Positions 7,865 to 15,966 of a stretch of DNA of 23,311 nt are shown in pieces. The notes under the pieces are model-generated. The model saw only the letters and a list, made by a program, of their open reading frames with translations, made no database searches and had not been told where the DNA came from. Source of the DNA: Acidilobaceae archaeon (GTDB lineage: Archaea; Thermoproteota; Thermoprotei_A; Sulfolobales; Acidilobaceae); assembly GCA_026985385.1 (NCBI GenBank), contig JALSQM010000148.1, positions 1 through 23,311 on the forward strand. The letters run 5' to 3'. A program made the position numbers and the translations under genes. Positions within the stretch are counted from its first letter, which is position 1. Each line of letters starts with the position of its first letter.

Positions 7865-10575
7865 GTAACCCTGCTAGTGCCCGCGACCCTGGCGACCCTA
7901 CACACCTCGTCAGCCGAACTGGCCACATCCTCGTCGTGCGTTACGATTATGAGCTGCGGTATTCCACTGTCACCGCCGGCCACCCTCCTCAGGACATCCA
8001 CTAGACCCCTCCTCCTCTCCTCGTCGAGCTCCGCCGTGGGCTCGTCGAGGACCAGGAACCCCGATCTTATGGCGTGGAGCCTCCCAAGGCCTATGATGAA
8101 GGAGAGTGCCAGGGCCATCTTCTCCCCGCCACTCAGCTCCCCCACAGAGGCCCTCCTGCCGTCGGAGCGGGTTAGGACAAGCTCCACACCCTCCGGGGAG
8201 AGGTTGAAGGAGGCTGACACTATGTCGAGTCCGAACCTAGAGAGCGCCTCGCTCACGTAGTTTGACAGCATGGCGAGCTGGGCCTCAAGGACTAGGGGCG
8301 GAGCCCTCTCGAGGATCTCGATGAGGGTCTTACCCTTGACCGCCAGCCAGTGTAGGGCCTCTAGCCTCTCAATCTTCGACTCCAGCTCCCTGAGCCTCTC
8401 GGATAGCTGTTGGAGCCCGCCCTCTAGCCTCGCCTTCCTCGAGAGTAGCTCCTCCCTGCGGGCCTCGAGCTCCTCGAGCCTCCTCAGCTTGCCCTCAAGA
8501 TCCTCGAGCCTCCCCCGGGCCTTCTCGAGTAACTCCTCGACCCTGGCGAGCCTCCGCTTCAGGGACTCGTACTCCCTCCTCGCGGCCTCTAGGTTTCTAG
8601 CAGCCTCCTCGGCCTCGCCTAGCCTGCGGGTGCACTCCCTTAGAGCCTTCTCGGCCCTCTCTATGGAGGCCTCGGCCTCCTCTAGCCTGCGTGCCCCCGT
8701 TGACTCGAGTATCCTCGACTTTATCTCAGATAGCTTGGCCTCTAGGTTCTCAGCCTCCTCCTTTAGCTGGGCTAGCCTCGACTCCAGCTCGGCAGGATCC
8801 CGGACGCCCTCAGCTTCAAGGCGTCTCACGACCCCATGATACTTGCCGTAGTACTCCCTCAACTCCTCCCTCCTAGAGCTCAGCTCCTCTAGCGTGTCCT
8901 CCACCATGCGTAGCTCCTCCTCTAGCTTCGAAACCTGGGCCTCCAGCTCGGCTGGGTCGTCCTTGGGCGTGTTGGCCGCCGCCTCCTCTAGGAGGGCCAG
9001 CTCCCTGGCTATCCTCTCCCTGGCACCCTCCAGCTCGCGGATCCGGGCCTCGAGCTCCCTGGCCCGGGAGAGCAGCTCCCGGGCCCTGCGGCGCATCTCC
9101 TCTGCCTGAGAGGAGTAGCTGGCCGCCAGCTCTCTGGCCTTAGCCTCTGGGAGGGGGCTGCCGCAGAGGGGGCACCTACCCCCCCGGGCCGACCTGAGTA
9201 TGCCCGCCTTCTCCTCTAAGTCGGCGGCGATGGCCTCAAACTGCTTAGCCTCGGCGAGGAGGCTCTCCCGACTCCCACGGAGCTCGAGCAGCCTCCCCTC
9301 TATATCCTCCAGGATCCCCCGGGCTAGGCGCGCGGCCTCACCGGGCTCGAGCTGGCCCTCCCAGTGGGCGAGCCCCTTGAGGGCTGAGAGCAGGCTCTCC
9401 AGCCTCCTGGAGAGCCTCTCCCGCGCCTCCCTCGCAACCCTGAGCCTCTCCCTGGCCTCGGCCAGCCTCCTCTCCAGGCTCGCGCGCTTCTCGTTGGCCT
9501 CCTCTATGGCCTTGGTTACCTCCTGGTACTCTCTCGCCTTCGACTCCAGCTCCCCCAGCTGCCTGGCGTCCGCTAGGAGGCCCTCGAGCCTCTGGATCTC
9601 GGCCCTGAGGGGGTTGAGCCTCTCCTGCCCCGACCTGAGCTCCTCGAGGGGGCCCCGGAGGGCTGCTAGGCCCTCGAGCCTCCCGCACTCCCTCCGCAGC
9701 TCCTCCAGCTGGCGGGCCCTCTCCTCCAGGCTCTTGAGCCTCTCCAGGGCCCTGGAGAGGCTCTCGCGTAGCTGCGAGGCCTCGGCCTCGAGCCTGCTAG
9801 CCTCGATCCTCAGCTCCTCGGCTTCGCCGCGGTAACGGGTAAGCCCCGCTATCTCGGCCTCAAGCCCCGAGAGCGCCTCCTCGAGGCTGGATAGCTCCCC
9901 CTCAAGCCTCCTCTTCTCGCCTCGGAGCCTCTCAAGCTCCCTCCCAGTGGCCTCGAGCCTCCTCCTAACATCCTCCGGGGCCTCCTTGTTCAGCCTAACA
10001 CCCTCACCCTCATCCAGGGGGAGACCCTTAAGCCTCTCAACAGCCCTAGCATAATCCTTGACGCCCAGGATCTCCTCTATAAACACTCTCCTCTGCGACG
10101 GGCTGGAGGAGAGCCTTTCAATTATTAGGGGGAGGCCGCCCTGCATTATTATTGATGTGAGCGAGAGTATACTGGGATCCCCACCTGGGAGCCCGAGGGC
10201 CTCCGCTATCAGCCTCCTAGCCTCATCGACCTTCGTCGCCCTCGACCTCCCATTGGCTCCTCGGAGCTCTGCTACCACGCTGATGGGCCTCCCACGGGGC
10301 TTCTCAACGTGGACATAGAGCCTCTCACCCGTCGAGGGGTTGACGAGTGAGACCTCCACGATGGCCCTAGTTGAGGAGCTATTCACCACCTCGGCGTCGC
10401 GTACCTTCAGACCTCTCGGTAGTGTGAGGGCTGCTCTGAGCGCGTCCACTATGCTACTCTTGCCGGCGCCGTTCTCGCCGACGAGCGCGTAGACGCCCGG
10501 GCCGAGGCTCAGTGTGGTTCTATCCCTGTGGCCCAGGAAGCCTTGGAGTTCGACCCTCTCAATTATGAAGGGCAT
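7852..10575 (-). CDS. rad50: Rad50 double-strand break repair ATPase
   Basis: SMC-like ATPase that binds Mre11 and tethers and opens DNA ends. The 907-residue chain has Walker A GENGAGKS (33-40), a Q-loop near SIIMQGG, a very long charged coiled coil (about 180-460 and 480-760, rich in E, R, L), the zinc hook CPLCG at 468-471 almost exactly mid-chain, then the signature LSGGEKMALALSF and Walker B FLVLDEPTAELDEE near the C-terminus. All key elements are intact. Only three bases separate it from the mre11 stop, and its end overlaps nurA. Many open frames on the opposite strand here are Ser-rich shadows of the coiled coil. Confidence 0.98.
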   Translation of the reverse strand: MPFIIERVELQGFLGHRDRTTLSLGPGVYALVGENGAGKSSIVDALRAALTLPRGLKVRDAEVVNSSSTRAIVEVSLVNPSTGERLYVHVEKPRGRPISVVAELRGANGRSRATKVDEARRLIAEALGLPGGDPSILSLTSIIMQGGLPLIIERLSSSPSQRRVFIEEILGVKDYARAVERLKGLPLDEGEGVRLNKEAPEDVRRRLEATGRELERLRGEKRRLEGELSSLEEALSGLEAEIAGLTRYRGEAEELRIEASRLEAEASQLRESLSRALERLKSLEERARQLEELRRECGRLEGLAALRGPLEELRSGQERLNPLRAEIQRLEGLLADARQLGELESKAREYQEVTKAIEEANEKRASLERRLAEARERLRVAREARERLSRRLESLLSALKGLAHWEGQLEPGEAARLARGILEDIEGRLLELRGSRESLLAEAKQFEAIAADLEEKAGILRSARGGRCPLCGSPLPEAKARELAASYSSQAEEMRRRARELLSRARELEARIRELEGARERIARELALLEEAAANTPKDDPAELEAQVSKLEEELRMVEDTLEELSSRREELREYYGKYHGVVRRLEAEGVRDPAELESRLAQLKEEAENLEAKLSEIKSRILESTGARRLEEAEASIERAEKALRECTRRLGEAEEAARNLEAARREYESLKRRLARVEELLEKARGRLEDLEGKLRRLEELEARREELLSRKARLEGGLQQLSERLRELESKIERLEALHWLAVKGKTLIEILERAPPLVLEAQLAMLSNYVSEALSRFGLDIVSASFNLSPEGVELVLTRSDGRRASVGELSGGEKMALALSFIIGLGRLHAIRSGFLVLDEPTAELDEERRRGLVDVLRRVAGGDSGIPQLIIVTHDEDVASSADEVCRVARVAGTSRVTCGV

Positions 10576-10578
10576 CCC

Positions 10579-11889
10579 TCAGCCTCCCCCTAGCCACCTG
10601 CTCAGGCCTCCCCTCCTAGGGCCGAGTGTGAGGGTGGCCTCTCGCCAGACGGGGTCGAACTTCTCTGAGAAGGCCTCCTCGAGGAGCCTCTCCACCTCGT
10701 GGAGATCCCCATGAGCCGCCGCGACCTTCAACTCCGCTATTATGGATGCGAGGGCGCGCGAAGCGTCGGGGTAGCGCGAGTGGGGGTCTAGGAGGGTTCG
10801 GATGACCTCTACCTCGTCGCCGCCGGGCCGGGGGGACCCCCCTCCCAAGCGCTTGGCGATCCTCTTTACCTTGGAGAGCCTCACAATAACCCCCAGCCTC
10901 CTCTCGAGGAGGGCCACAGCCTCCCTGGGTGAGAGCTTTGACGACGGCTCCAACTCGAGGGCCAGGTGGAGCACCGGCCTCTTACCGCCGCGGCCGTTCC
11001 AACCAGCGCTCTGGAGGGCTCTCAGCGCCTCCTCCACGAGCCTGCTCGAATCGGCTACCCTAGCCTCTAGGTAGGCTTGGATCCTGGGCTGCTCGAACTC
11101 GAGCTCGTGGATAACCACCTCATCACCGCTGAGATCCACTAGGATCGGGCCCCTCCTGGACCCCCTTAGGTGTTCCCTTGCCTCATCGGCTTTGAGGGGG
11201 ACGAGGCTTGATGGGTAGGCTAGGGTAGTGGCTCCACCGGGCAGCGGGATCCTCTCAATTATCCTCTTGTGGATGTGGCCCAGGGCGGCGTACTCGTAGG
11301 GGGGTAACTGTGAGGGGTCGGCGGAGGCGTCCTCCTCGAAGGTGTAGCCCCGAAGGCCTAGATGCGCCACTAGAACCCTAGGCCTACCCAGGCTCTTAGA
11401 GAGCCTAGAGCAGGCCTCTAGGAGCCCGGCGACAATGGAGGCCCTCCGCTCGGGAGAGGATCTCACGAATGGTAGAAGGGTGAAGTGTATACCCTTCACT
11501 GAGACCGTCGATGCCTTCACCACTTCCGAGGCGGTGAACCCCCTGGGGAAGCGCTCGGGGGTAACGTAAACCCCGTCCCCTACGGCGTCCGCGACTAGGT
11601 GCACGGGCGAGTGATCCCCCCTTTGAGGGTAGTCGTGGTCCCCCAGCACCAGGAGCACGGGCACCCCGCGGTCTCGGGCAGCCCACCTGAGAACTCTCAC
11701 GGCTGCCCTCAAAGCCCTATTCGAGGGCTTAGGCTTATCGAATAGGTCGCCGGATACTACGATAGCGTCTACCCCCTCCTCCACCATAGACTTGACCGCG
11801 GATTCGAAGGCCTCCTCTACGTCTAGCTCCAGTTCCTCGAATCCCCTCAGCCTTGCACCCAAGTGCACGTCGGCTATATGACCTATCAT
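10579..11889 (-). CDS. mre11: Mre11 nuclease subunit
   Basis: Two-metal phosphodiesterase that nicks and trims DNA at breaks in complex with Rad50. Motifs in order: ADVHLG (D7, H9), VVSGDLFD (D48), LGDHD (84-86), LVAHLGLRG and LGHIHKR. In studied Mre11 proteins the third motif is GNHD, with Asn as a metal ligand; here that residue is D84. The C-terminal about 130 residues (Rad50-binding helices) are present. A TTG at 11892 is in frame directly before the ATG at 11889; GGAGGG lies five bases before the ATG, so ATG is the better start (436 residues). It is the first gene of the minus-strand repair operon. Possible weak TATA: CCCTATACT at about 11936-11928. Confidence 0.96.
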   Translation of the reverse strand: MIGHIADVHLGARLRGFEELELDVEEAFESAVKSMVEEGVDAIVVSGDLFDKPKPSNRALRAAVRVLRWAARDRGVPVLLVLGDHDYPQRGDHSPVHLVADAVGDGVYVTPERFPRGFTASEVVKASTVSVKGIHFTLLPFVRSSPERRASIVAGLLEACSRLSKSLGRPRVLVAHLGLRGYTFEEDASADPSQLPPYEYAALGHIHKRIIERIPLPGGATTLAYPSSLVPLKADEAREHLRGSRRGPILVDLSGDEVVIHELEFEQPRIQAYLEARVADSSRLVEEALRALQSAGWNGRGGKRPVLHLALELEPSSKLSPREAVALLERRLGVIVRLSKVKRIAKRLGGGSPRPGGDEVEVIRTLLDPHSRYPDASRALASIIAELKVAAAHGDLHEVERLLEEAFSEKFDPVWREATLTLGPRRGGLSRWLGGG

Positions 11890-12014
11890 CAACTCCCTCC
11901 CACTCCCCTGCTTTCTGGCCGGCGGAGAGTATAGGGGGCGCGGCCCGGGGGGCCACTGGGTAACTAAGCCTGTAGTACCCTATAGGGCGCGTAAGGCTGC
12001 GGGGCGCGGGCTTC

Positions 12015-12731
12015 GTGGGTGCACCTGTAGTCTTCGTTGGAACGTCGGGGTGGCTCTACGACTGGAACCCGGAGGGCAGCCTTGACTGGTACGTCTCGCA
12101 TAGCGGCTTGAACGCCGTTGAGTTGAACGCCTCCTTCTATAGGTTCCCCTACCCAGCCCAGGTGCGCTCCTGGTCTAGGAGGGGCTCGAGGCTACGTTGG
12201 TCGGTGAAGGTTCATAGGAGGGTTACACACGTCCATAGGCTGAATGAGAGGGCCCTCGAGGTATGGCGTAGGTTCCAGAGGCTCTTCGACCCCATGGATG
12301 GAGTCATCGACTTCTACCTCTTCCAGCTACCCCCAAGCTACAAGGCGTCGGAGGCTAACGTGGAGAGGGTGAGGTGGTTCGCGGAGCAGTCAGGCCTAGG
12401 GGAGCGTATGGCCGTGGAGTTCCGACACCCGAGCTGGTTCGAAGACCGGCTCGGCGCTAGGCTGTGCGAGGATCTAGGGGTCACATTCGTCTCAATAGAC
12501 TCCCCACTAGGGGTATACCTGGAGTCGAGTGGTGGCAGGGTCTACCTTAGGATGCACGGTAGAGCAACCTGGTACGCCTACAGGTACAGTGACTCGGAGC
12601 TCCGGGAGATCGCTCGAAGGCTCTTAGCCTTGGGGGCGTCGAGGATATATGTCTTCTTCAACAACAACCACGACATGCTGGATAACGCTAGGAGGATGCT
12701 TGAGCTGCTACGCGTGGACCCCACTTTATAG
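12015..12731 (+). CDS. DUF72 (YecE-like) TIM-barrel family protein
   Basis: The protein (238 residues from GTG) has the DUF72 hallmarks: the opening VGTSGWLYDW, VELNASFYRFP, the SVKVHRRVTHVHRL strand, DFYLFQLPPS, VEFRHPSWF, VYLRMHGRATWYAYRY, and the closing YVFFNNNHDMLDNARRML. The family is a TIM-barrel fold; its molecular role is not established. It starts 125 bases from mre11 in the opposite direction, so the two may share a control region, but a common function is only a guess. The stop codon TAG falls within the TATA-like box of the next gene. Confidence 0.9.
   Translation: MGAPVVFVGTSGWLYDWNPEGSLDWYVSHSGLNAVELNASFYRFPYPAQVRSWSRRGSRLRWSVKVHRRVTHVHRLNERALEVWRRFQRLFDPMDGVIDFYLFQLPPSYKASEANVERVRWFAEQSGLGERMAVEFRHPSWFEDRLGARLCEDLGVTFVSIDSPLGVYLESSGGRVYLRMHGRATWYAYRYSDSELREIARRLLALGASRIYVFFNNNHDMLDNARRMLELLRVDPTL
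12724..12731 (+). promoter_or_regulatory. TATA-like box for the DUF763 gene
   Basis: CTTTATAG, formed by the last codons and stop of the DUF72 gene, is centred about 23 bases before the ATG at 12751. That spacing predicts a transcript that starts at or next to the start codon (leaderless), which fits the lack of a ribosome site there. Confidence 0.55.
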
Positions 12732-12750
12732 GCGTGGCCGCGTTCATCAT

Positions 12751-13908
12751 ATGTGGAGGGTGCCCGATGCAGTGCCCGGTGTAGCGGAGCTACCCCTACA
12801 CGGGGGCCACGTGCCTAGGTGGATGCTGGCGAGGATGGAGAGACTCGCAGGAGCCGTAGTCGAGGCTCTAGTCGAGCTCAAGGGGCCCTCCGCCCTCGTC
12901 GCAGGGCTATCCGACCCCTTCTGGTTCCAGGCCTTCAACAACCTCATAGGGATGGACTGGGACAGCAGTGGCAGCACGACTGTCGTAACCGGGATCCTGA
13001 AGAGTATAACGTGGAGGAGGCCCGAGCTGGGGGTGCTAGTCCTCGGCGGTAAGGGCTCGAAGATGAGGCTCGTACTCGAGGAGGCCGAGAGGGCCTCGGA
13101 GATCCTAGGTGTCGACCCAGGGTTTGTGGAGGCTCTCAGCAGGGCCGCCGCCCGTGTTGATAGCGCGCTACTACAAGATGGATACACCCTCTACCACCAC
13201 GCGGTGATACTGGCTGAGGGCGGCGATGCCGTCGTCATACAGCAGGGTATGAACCCAGAGAGGAGGATAGCCAGAAGGTACCACCTGGATAGAGCCTCGG
13301 TGGAGGAGCCACACACGGGTATAGCGGGTAGGCCCGGTGTGGCCCTCAACCTCGTCGACAGGGAGAGCAGGAACGCTAGGAGGGTCATAGTAGACCTACT
13401 CCAGGAGCCTCCGGGCAGGGTTGAGAGGCTTATCGCCGAGGCCTACAGGGCCTCGAGGGGCGGCAGGAGCCTCCTAGACTACATGGGCGCTAGGGGTGGC
13501 GCCGTGGAGCCTCCTCGATGGGCTAGGTTCTACAGGCCGGTGAAGCCGAGCCCCCAGCTTAGGAGGGCCCTAGAGGAGGTTGCGAGGGATCCCCCCACTA
13601 GTGAAGTCGACCTCCTAGTCAAGCCGGGTATAGGGCCCTCCGTCATACGCGCTCTGGCTCTAGTAGCGGATCTCCTCTACAGGGCCCCCGCATCGTCAAG
13701 GGATCCCGTGACTCACCCTATAGAGCCCTACATGTACGCGTACGCCGTCGGCGGGAAAGACGGGGTCCCCTACCCCTTCGACTCTAGAACCGCTGAGAGG
13801 GTCGCAGAGATACTAGAGGAGGCCCTGGAGCGGGCTAGGATTGGGGAGGAGGAGAAGCTGAGGGCGCTCATGAGGCTCAGGAGGATCCTCCCCTCCCCCC
13901 GGGCTTGA
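12751..13908 (+). CDS. DUF763 family protein
   Basis: The frame is open further upstream (from 12649, inside the DUF72 gene), but the recognisable domain begins at MWRVPDAVPGVAELPLHGG, so I use ATG 12751 (385 residues). DUF763 features are the N-terminal ELPLHGGHVPRWM motif, FNNLIGMDWDSSGSTT, LGGKGSKM, DGYTLYHHAVIL, and the strongly conserved QQGMNPERRIARRYHL, followed by NLVDRESRNAR. The family occurs in archaea and some bacteria, has no known activity, and is rich in conserved H, D, E and R residues that suggest an enzyme or nucleic acid binder. There is no ribosome site before the ATG; a TATA-like box 23 bases upstream suggests a leaderless mRNA. Its end overlaps the convergent enoyl-CoA hydratase gene by 32 bases. 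Confidence 0.88.
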   Translation: MWRVPDAVPGVAELPLHGGHVPRWMLARMERLAGAVVEALVELKGPSALVAGLSDPFWFQAFNNLIGMDWDSSGSTTVVTGILKSITWRRPELGVLVLGGKGSKMRLVLEEAERASEILGVDPGFVEALSRAAARVDSALLQDGYTLYHHAVILAEGGDAVVIQQGMNPERRIARRYHLDRASVEEPHTGIAGRPGVALNLVDRESRNARRVIVDLLQEPPGRVERLIAEAYRASRGGRSLLDYMGARGGAVEPPRWARFYRPVKPSPQLRRALEEVARDPPTSEVDLLVKPGIGPSVIRALALVADLLYRAPASSRDPVTHPIEPYMYAYAVGGKDGVPYPFDSRTAERVAEILEEALERARIGEEEKLRALMRLRRILPSPRA

Positions 13909-14677
13909 CGACCCACCTAGCCCCGCCTATGAAGGCGTCCATCCTCTCCCTCGCGGGGCGCCCGAGCACTAGGGATTCTAGGTCGGCTACAGCACCCCTG
14001 AAGGCCTCCATGAAGGCCCTGAGTGAGGCCCTCCTCACCGACGCCATTATGCCGTAGGGTAGCTGTGAGAGTCTCTCAGCCACCTCGAGGGCCCTCCGCC
14101 AGGCGTCGCCGGGCTCGACTACCTCGTCTATTATACCCAGCCTAGCGGCCTCCTCGGCGGTCAGGGTCTCACCCGTCGCCGCGAGCCTCCACGCTCTCCT
14201 ACCGAGCATTACGAAGCCTAGCGTTGCGAGGCCCGGGGGTATGAGGGCCAGGTAGGCCTCTGGGTAGGAGAGCCAGGCCCCCCTAGCGGCTATGGTGTAG
14301 TCCACTGCCAGCAGTAGCTCGGCCCCACCGCCCGTGGCGGGCCCCTCCACAACCGCCATTGTGGGTTTCCCACATGAGAGGAGTGCCTCGAAGGCCGAGA
14401 GTAGTTCCCCGAAGAACCTGGCCGCCTCGCCGGGTGTGGAGAGGGCCCTCATAGCCCTTATATCGTCGCCGGCGCTGAAGAACCCCCCACTCCCCGCTAG
14501 GGCCACAACGCTCTTCGGATCACTCCTCGAGCACGCCCCCTCAAGGGCTACCCTAAGCCCCCTCCAAGTCTCGAGGTCGAGGGCGTTCCTCACTTGGGGC
14601 CTGTTAAACCTCAGGATCCTCAGGGGCCCCCTCTCCTCCACGCTTATGGGGCCGCTCAAGAGTCTCAGTCCCGCCAA
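13877..14677 (-). CDS. Enoyl-CoA hydratase/isomerase (crotonase) family protein
   Basis: Crotonase-fold enzyme acting on acyl-CoA thioesters. It shows the oxyanion-hole segment FFSAGDDIRAM, then PATGGGAELLLAVDYTIA, carrying the first catalytic-type Glu, and SYPEAYLALIPPG, carrying the second, so hydratase chemistry is possible. The C-terminal helices are complete (266 residues from TTG 14677). An alternative GTG at 14641 would shorten the protein by 12 residues; neither start has a clear ribosome site. A TATA-like element about 23 bases upstream of the TTG favours the longer form. The exact substrate cannot be told; no thiolase or acyl-CoA dehydrogenase gene is nearby. Confidence 0.9.
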   Translation of the reverse strand: MAGLRLLSGPISVEERGPLRILRFNRPQVRNALDLETWRGLRVALEGACSRSDPKSVVALAGSGGFFSAGDDIRAMRALSTPGEAARFFGELLSAFEALLSCGKPTMAVVEGPATGGGAELLLAVDYTIAARGAWLSYPEAYLALIPPGLATLGFVMLGRRAWRLAATGETLTAEEAARLGIIDEVVEPGDAWRRALEVAERLSQLPYGIMASVRRASLRAFMEAFRGAVADLESLVLGRPARERMDAFIGGARWVVKPGGRGGSS

Positions 14678-14695
14678 TATAGCGTCGCTCTTCGA

Positions 14696-14704
14696 GTTAA
14701 TAAC
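14696..14704. promoter_or_regulatory. Shared near-palindromic TATA element between divergent genes
   Basis: GTTAATAAC is a palindrome except for its centre base and is the only AT-rich stretch in the 65-base gap between the crotonase-family gene (-) and the racemase-family gene (+). It lies about 23 bases from the TTG at 14677 and about 40 bases from the TTG at 14743, so it could act as a TATA box in both directions. Confidence 0.5.
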
Positions 14705-14742
14705 CAGGCAATGAGCCCCGCCGAGCCGGGGGCAGACGGGGG

Positions 14743-15456
14743 TTGCCTGGGATCCTGGGGATCATCGGGGGGCTGGGCCCTGAGGCCACGGTGTTCTACT
14801 ACAGGCTCGCCGTGAGGCTCTACAGGGCCTCGAAGGGGGGGAGCCCGCGGGTGGTAATCTATAGTATACCCCTCGAGGAGATGTGTGACTCCGTTAAGAG
14901 CGGATCCCGCGAGAGGGTGGCCTCCCTACTCGAGGAGGCTCTCAGAGGCCTCGCGGCCTCGGGAGCCACTGTAGCGCTGATAGCCGCTAACACCCCCCAC
15001 ATTGCCTGGAGGGAGGCACTGGAGACCGCTGAGGCTCTCGGGGTCAAGCTTGTAAGCATATTCGAACCCGCCGCCGCGGAGGCCCTTAGGAGGGGCTACA
15101 GGAGAGTAGGCATACTCGCCACAAGCGCCACCCTAGAGGCCGGCTTCTACCAAGAGGCCCTCAAGCGCAGGGGCATAGAAGCCGTGCATCCCCCCGGCGA
15201 TGTTCAGAGGAGGCTGGACCAGGCCATAGAGAGGCTGGCCTTAGGCGGGCCCGAGGAGCCCCCATTGGAAGTGGTGGTAGACGCCTTGAAGCAGCTAGAG
15301 GAGATGGGGGTTGACGCGGCCATGATAGCGTGCACCGACCTCTCCCCCCACGCTGATAAACTCGCGGGACAAGCTAAGCTACCCCTAATAGACGCCAGCC
15401 TAGAGCACGTGAAGGCAGCGGTAAGCATCCTAGAAGGCCTCGGCAGCGGTCCATAA
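14743..15456 (+). CDS. Aspartate/glutamate racemase family protein
   Basis: The 237-residue protein has the two-domain Asp/Glu racemase fold: IIGGLGPEATVFYY at the start, AANTPHIAW at 81-89 and IACTDLSPHAD near the end with C197. Classical aspartate racemases use two cysteines as acid and base; here the first position is A82 and only C197 remains. The E. coli relative YgeA also lacks one of the two (a Thr in place of the first Cys), so activity is possible but probably with altered substrate or stereo-preference. It starts with TTG 14743 after G-rich runs; ATG 14711 is out of frame. It is divergent from the crotonase gene with a shared AT-rich element. Confidence 0.88.
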   Translation: MPGILGIIGGLGPEATVFYYRLAVRLYRASKGGSPRVVIYSIPLEEMCDSVKSGSRERVASLLEEALRGLAASGATVALIAANTPHIAWREALETAEALGVKLVSIFEPAAAEALRRGYRRVGILATSATLEAGFYQEALKRRGIEAVHPPGDVQRRLDQAIERLALGGPEEPPLEVVVDALKQLEEMGVDAAMIACTDLSPHADKLAGQAKLPLIDASLEHVKAAVSILEGLGSGP

Positions 15457-15507
15457 GCCCCCATCCCCCAGGGGGGTCAGACGCGGGTTCGCTCCTCACG
15501 GGCCTCC

Positions 15508-15551
15508 AGCCTTCAGGGGGCACCCCGGGTTTTAGGGCTTCCCGGAAGGCT
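15508..15551. repeat. Inverted repeat with nested hairpin in the racemase/HExxH spacer
   Basis: AGCCTTC (15508-15514) and GAAGGCT (15545-15551) are exact reverse complements 30 bases apart. Inside is a second possible hairpin, GGGG-GCA-CCCC (15516-15526), followed by GGGTTTTAGG. It could be a terminator for the racemase gene, part of a small RNA, or chance in GC-rich DNA. GTTTTAG (15529-15535) also lies about 40 bases before the next ATG and could be its TATA box. Confidence 0.35.
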
Positions 15552-15570
15552 AGGGGGGTGGTTCCAGGGC

Positions 15571-15966
15571 ATGAGCTCGGATGATCTCTGCGTCAGGGCT
15601 GAGGCTGCGCGTCTCGTGTTGGAGGGTAAGGCTGAGGAGGCCGTGGAGATGCTCTCCAGATATTACGGAATACGTTCGCCTCGGTTGAGGGTAGGCTTGC
15701 CTAGGGGTTGTAAGCGTGCTCTGGGCTGTTATGATGCGAGGCATAGAGTAATCTATGTTAGGAGTAGGGAGGAGTACTTCAACCCCTACGTCGTGCTCCA
15801 CGAGTTCTACCACCACCTCAGGAGCTTCCTTGGCAGGCACAGGGGCACTGAGGATAGGGCTGACCGCTACGCCGCCGAGGCGGTTGAGGCCCTCCTAAGG
15901 GGCTTGACTGCGTGTGTGTCAGGAGAGCAGGAGGGCGGCCACGGTGAATGGAGGCACCGCCATTAG
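15571..15966 (+). CDS. Small HExxH protein, putative zinc metalloprotease
   Basis: The 131-residue protein has HEFYHH (77-82), a zinc-binding HExxH motif on a helix preceded by hydrophobic NPYVVL, and downstream acidic residues in GTEDRADRYAAEAVE (E94 or D95) that could give the third ligand, as in IrrE/ImmA-like or M48-like minimal proteases. The N-terminal 60 residues are a helical segment and then strands containing several Cys (C7, C47, C53). No signal peptide or membrane helix is seen. I cannot place it in a named family. Its codons use more T in third positions (gtt, cgt, ggt) than the neighbours. The 3' end overlaps the convergent membrane-protein gene by 48 bases, so the last residues (EWRHRH) may be less constrained. 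Confidence 0.75.
   Translation: MSSDDLCVRAEAARLVLEGKAEEAVEMLSRYYGIRSPRLRVGLPRGCKRALGCYDARHRVIYVRSREEYFNPYVVLHEFYHHLRSFLGRHRGTEDRADRYAAEAVEALLRGLTACVSGEQEGGHGEWRHRH

Noticed and set aside
8270..9835. Long Ser-rich open frames on the plus strand
   Set aside because: They are antisense to the Rad50 coiled coil; Ser/Leu-rich shadows arise from its Glu/Arg/Leu codons.
12649..12750. Upstream extension of the DUF763 frame
   Set aside because: Lies within the DUF72 gene and gives a Thr/Ser/Cys-rich sequence unrelated to the family.
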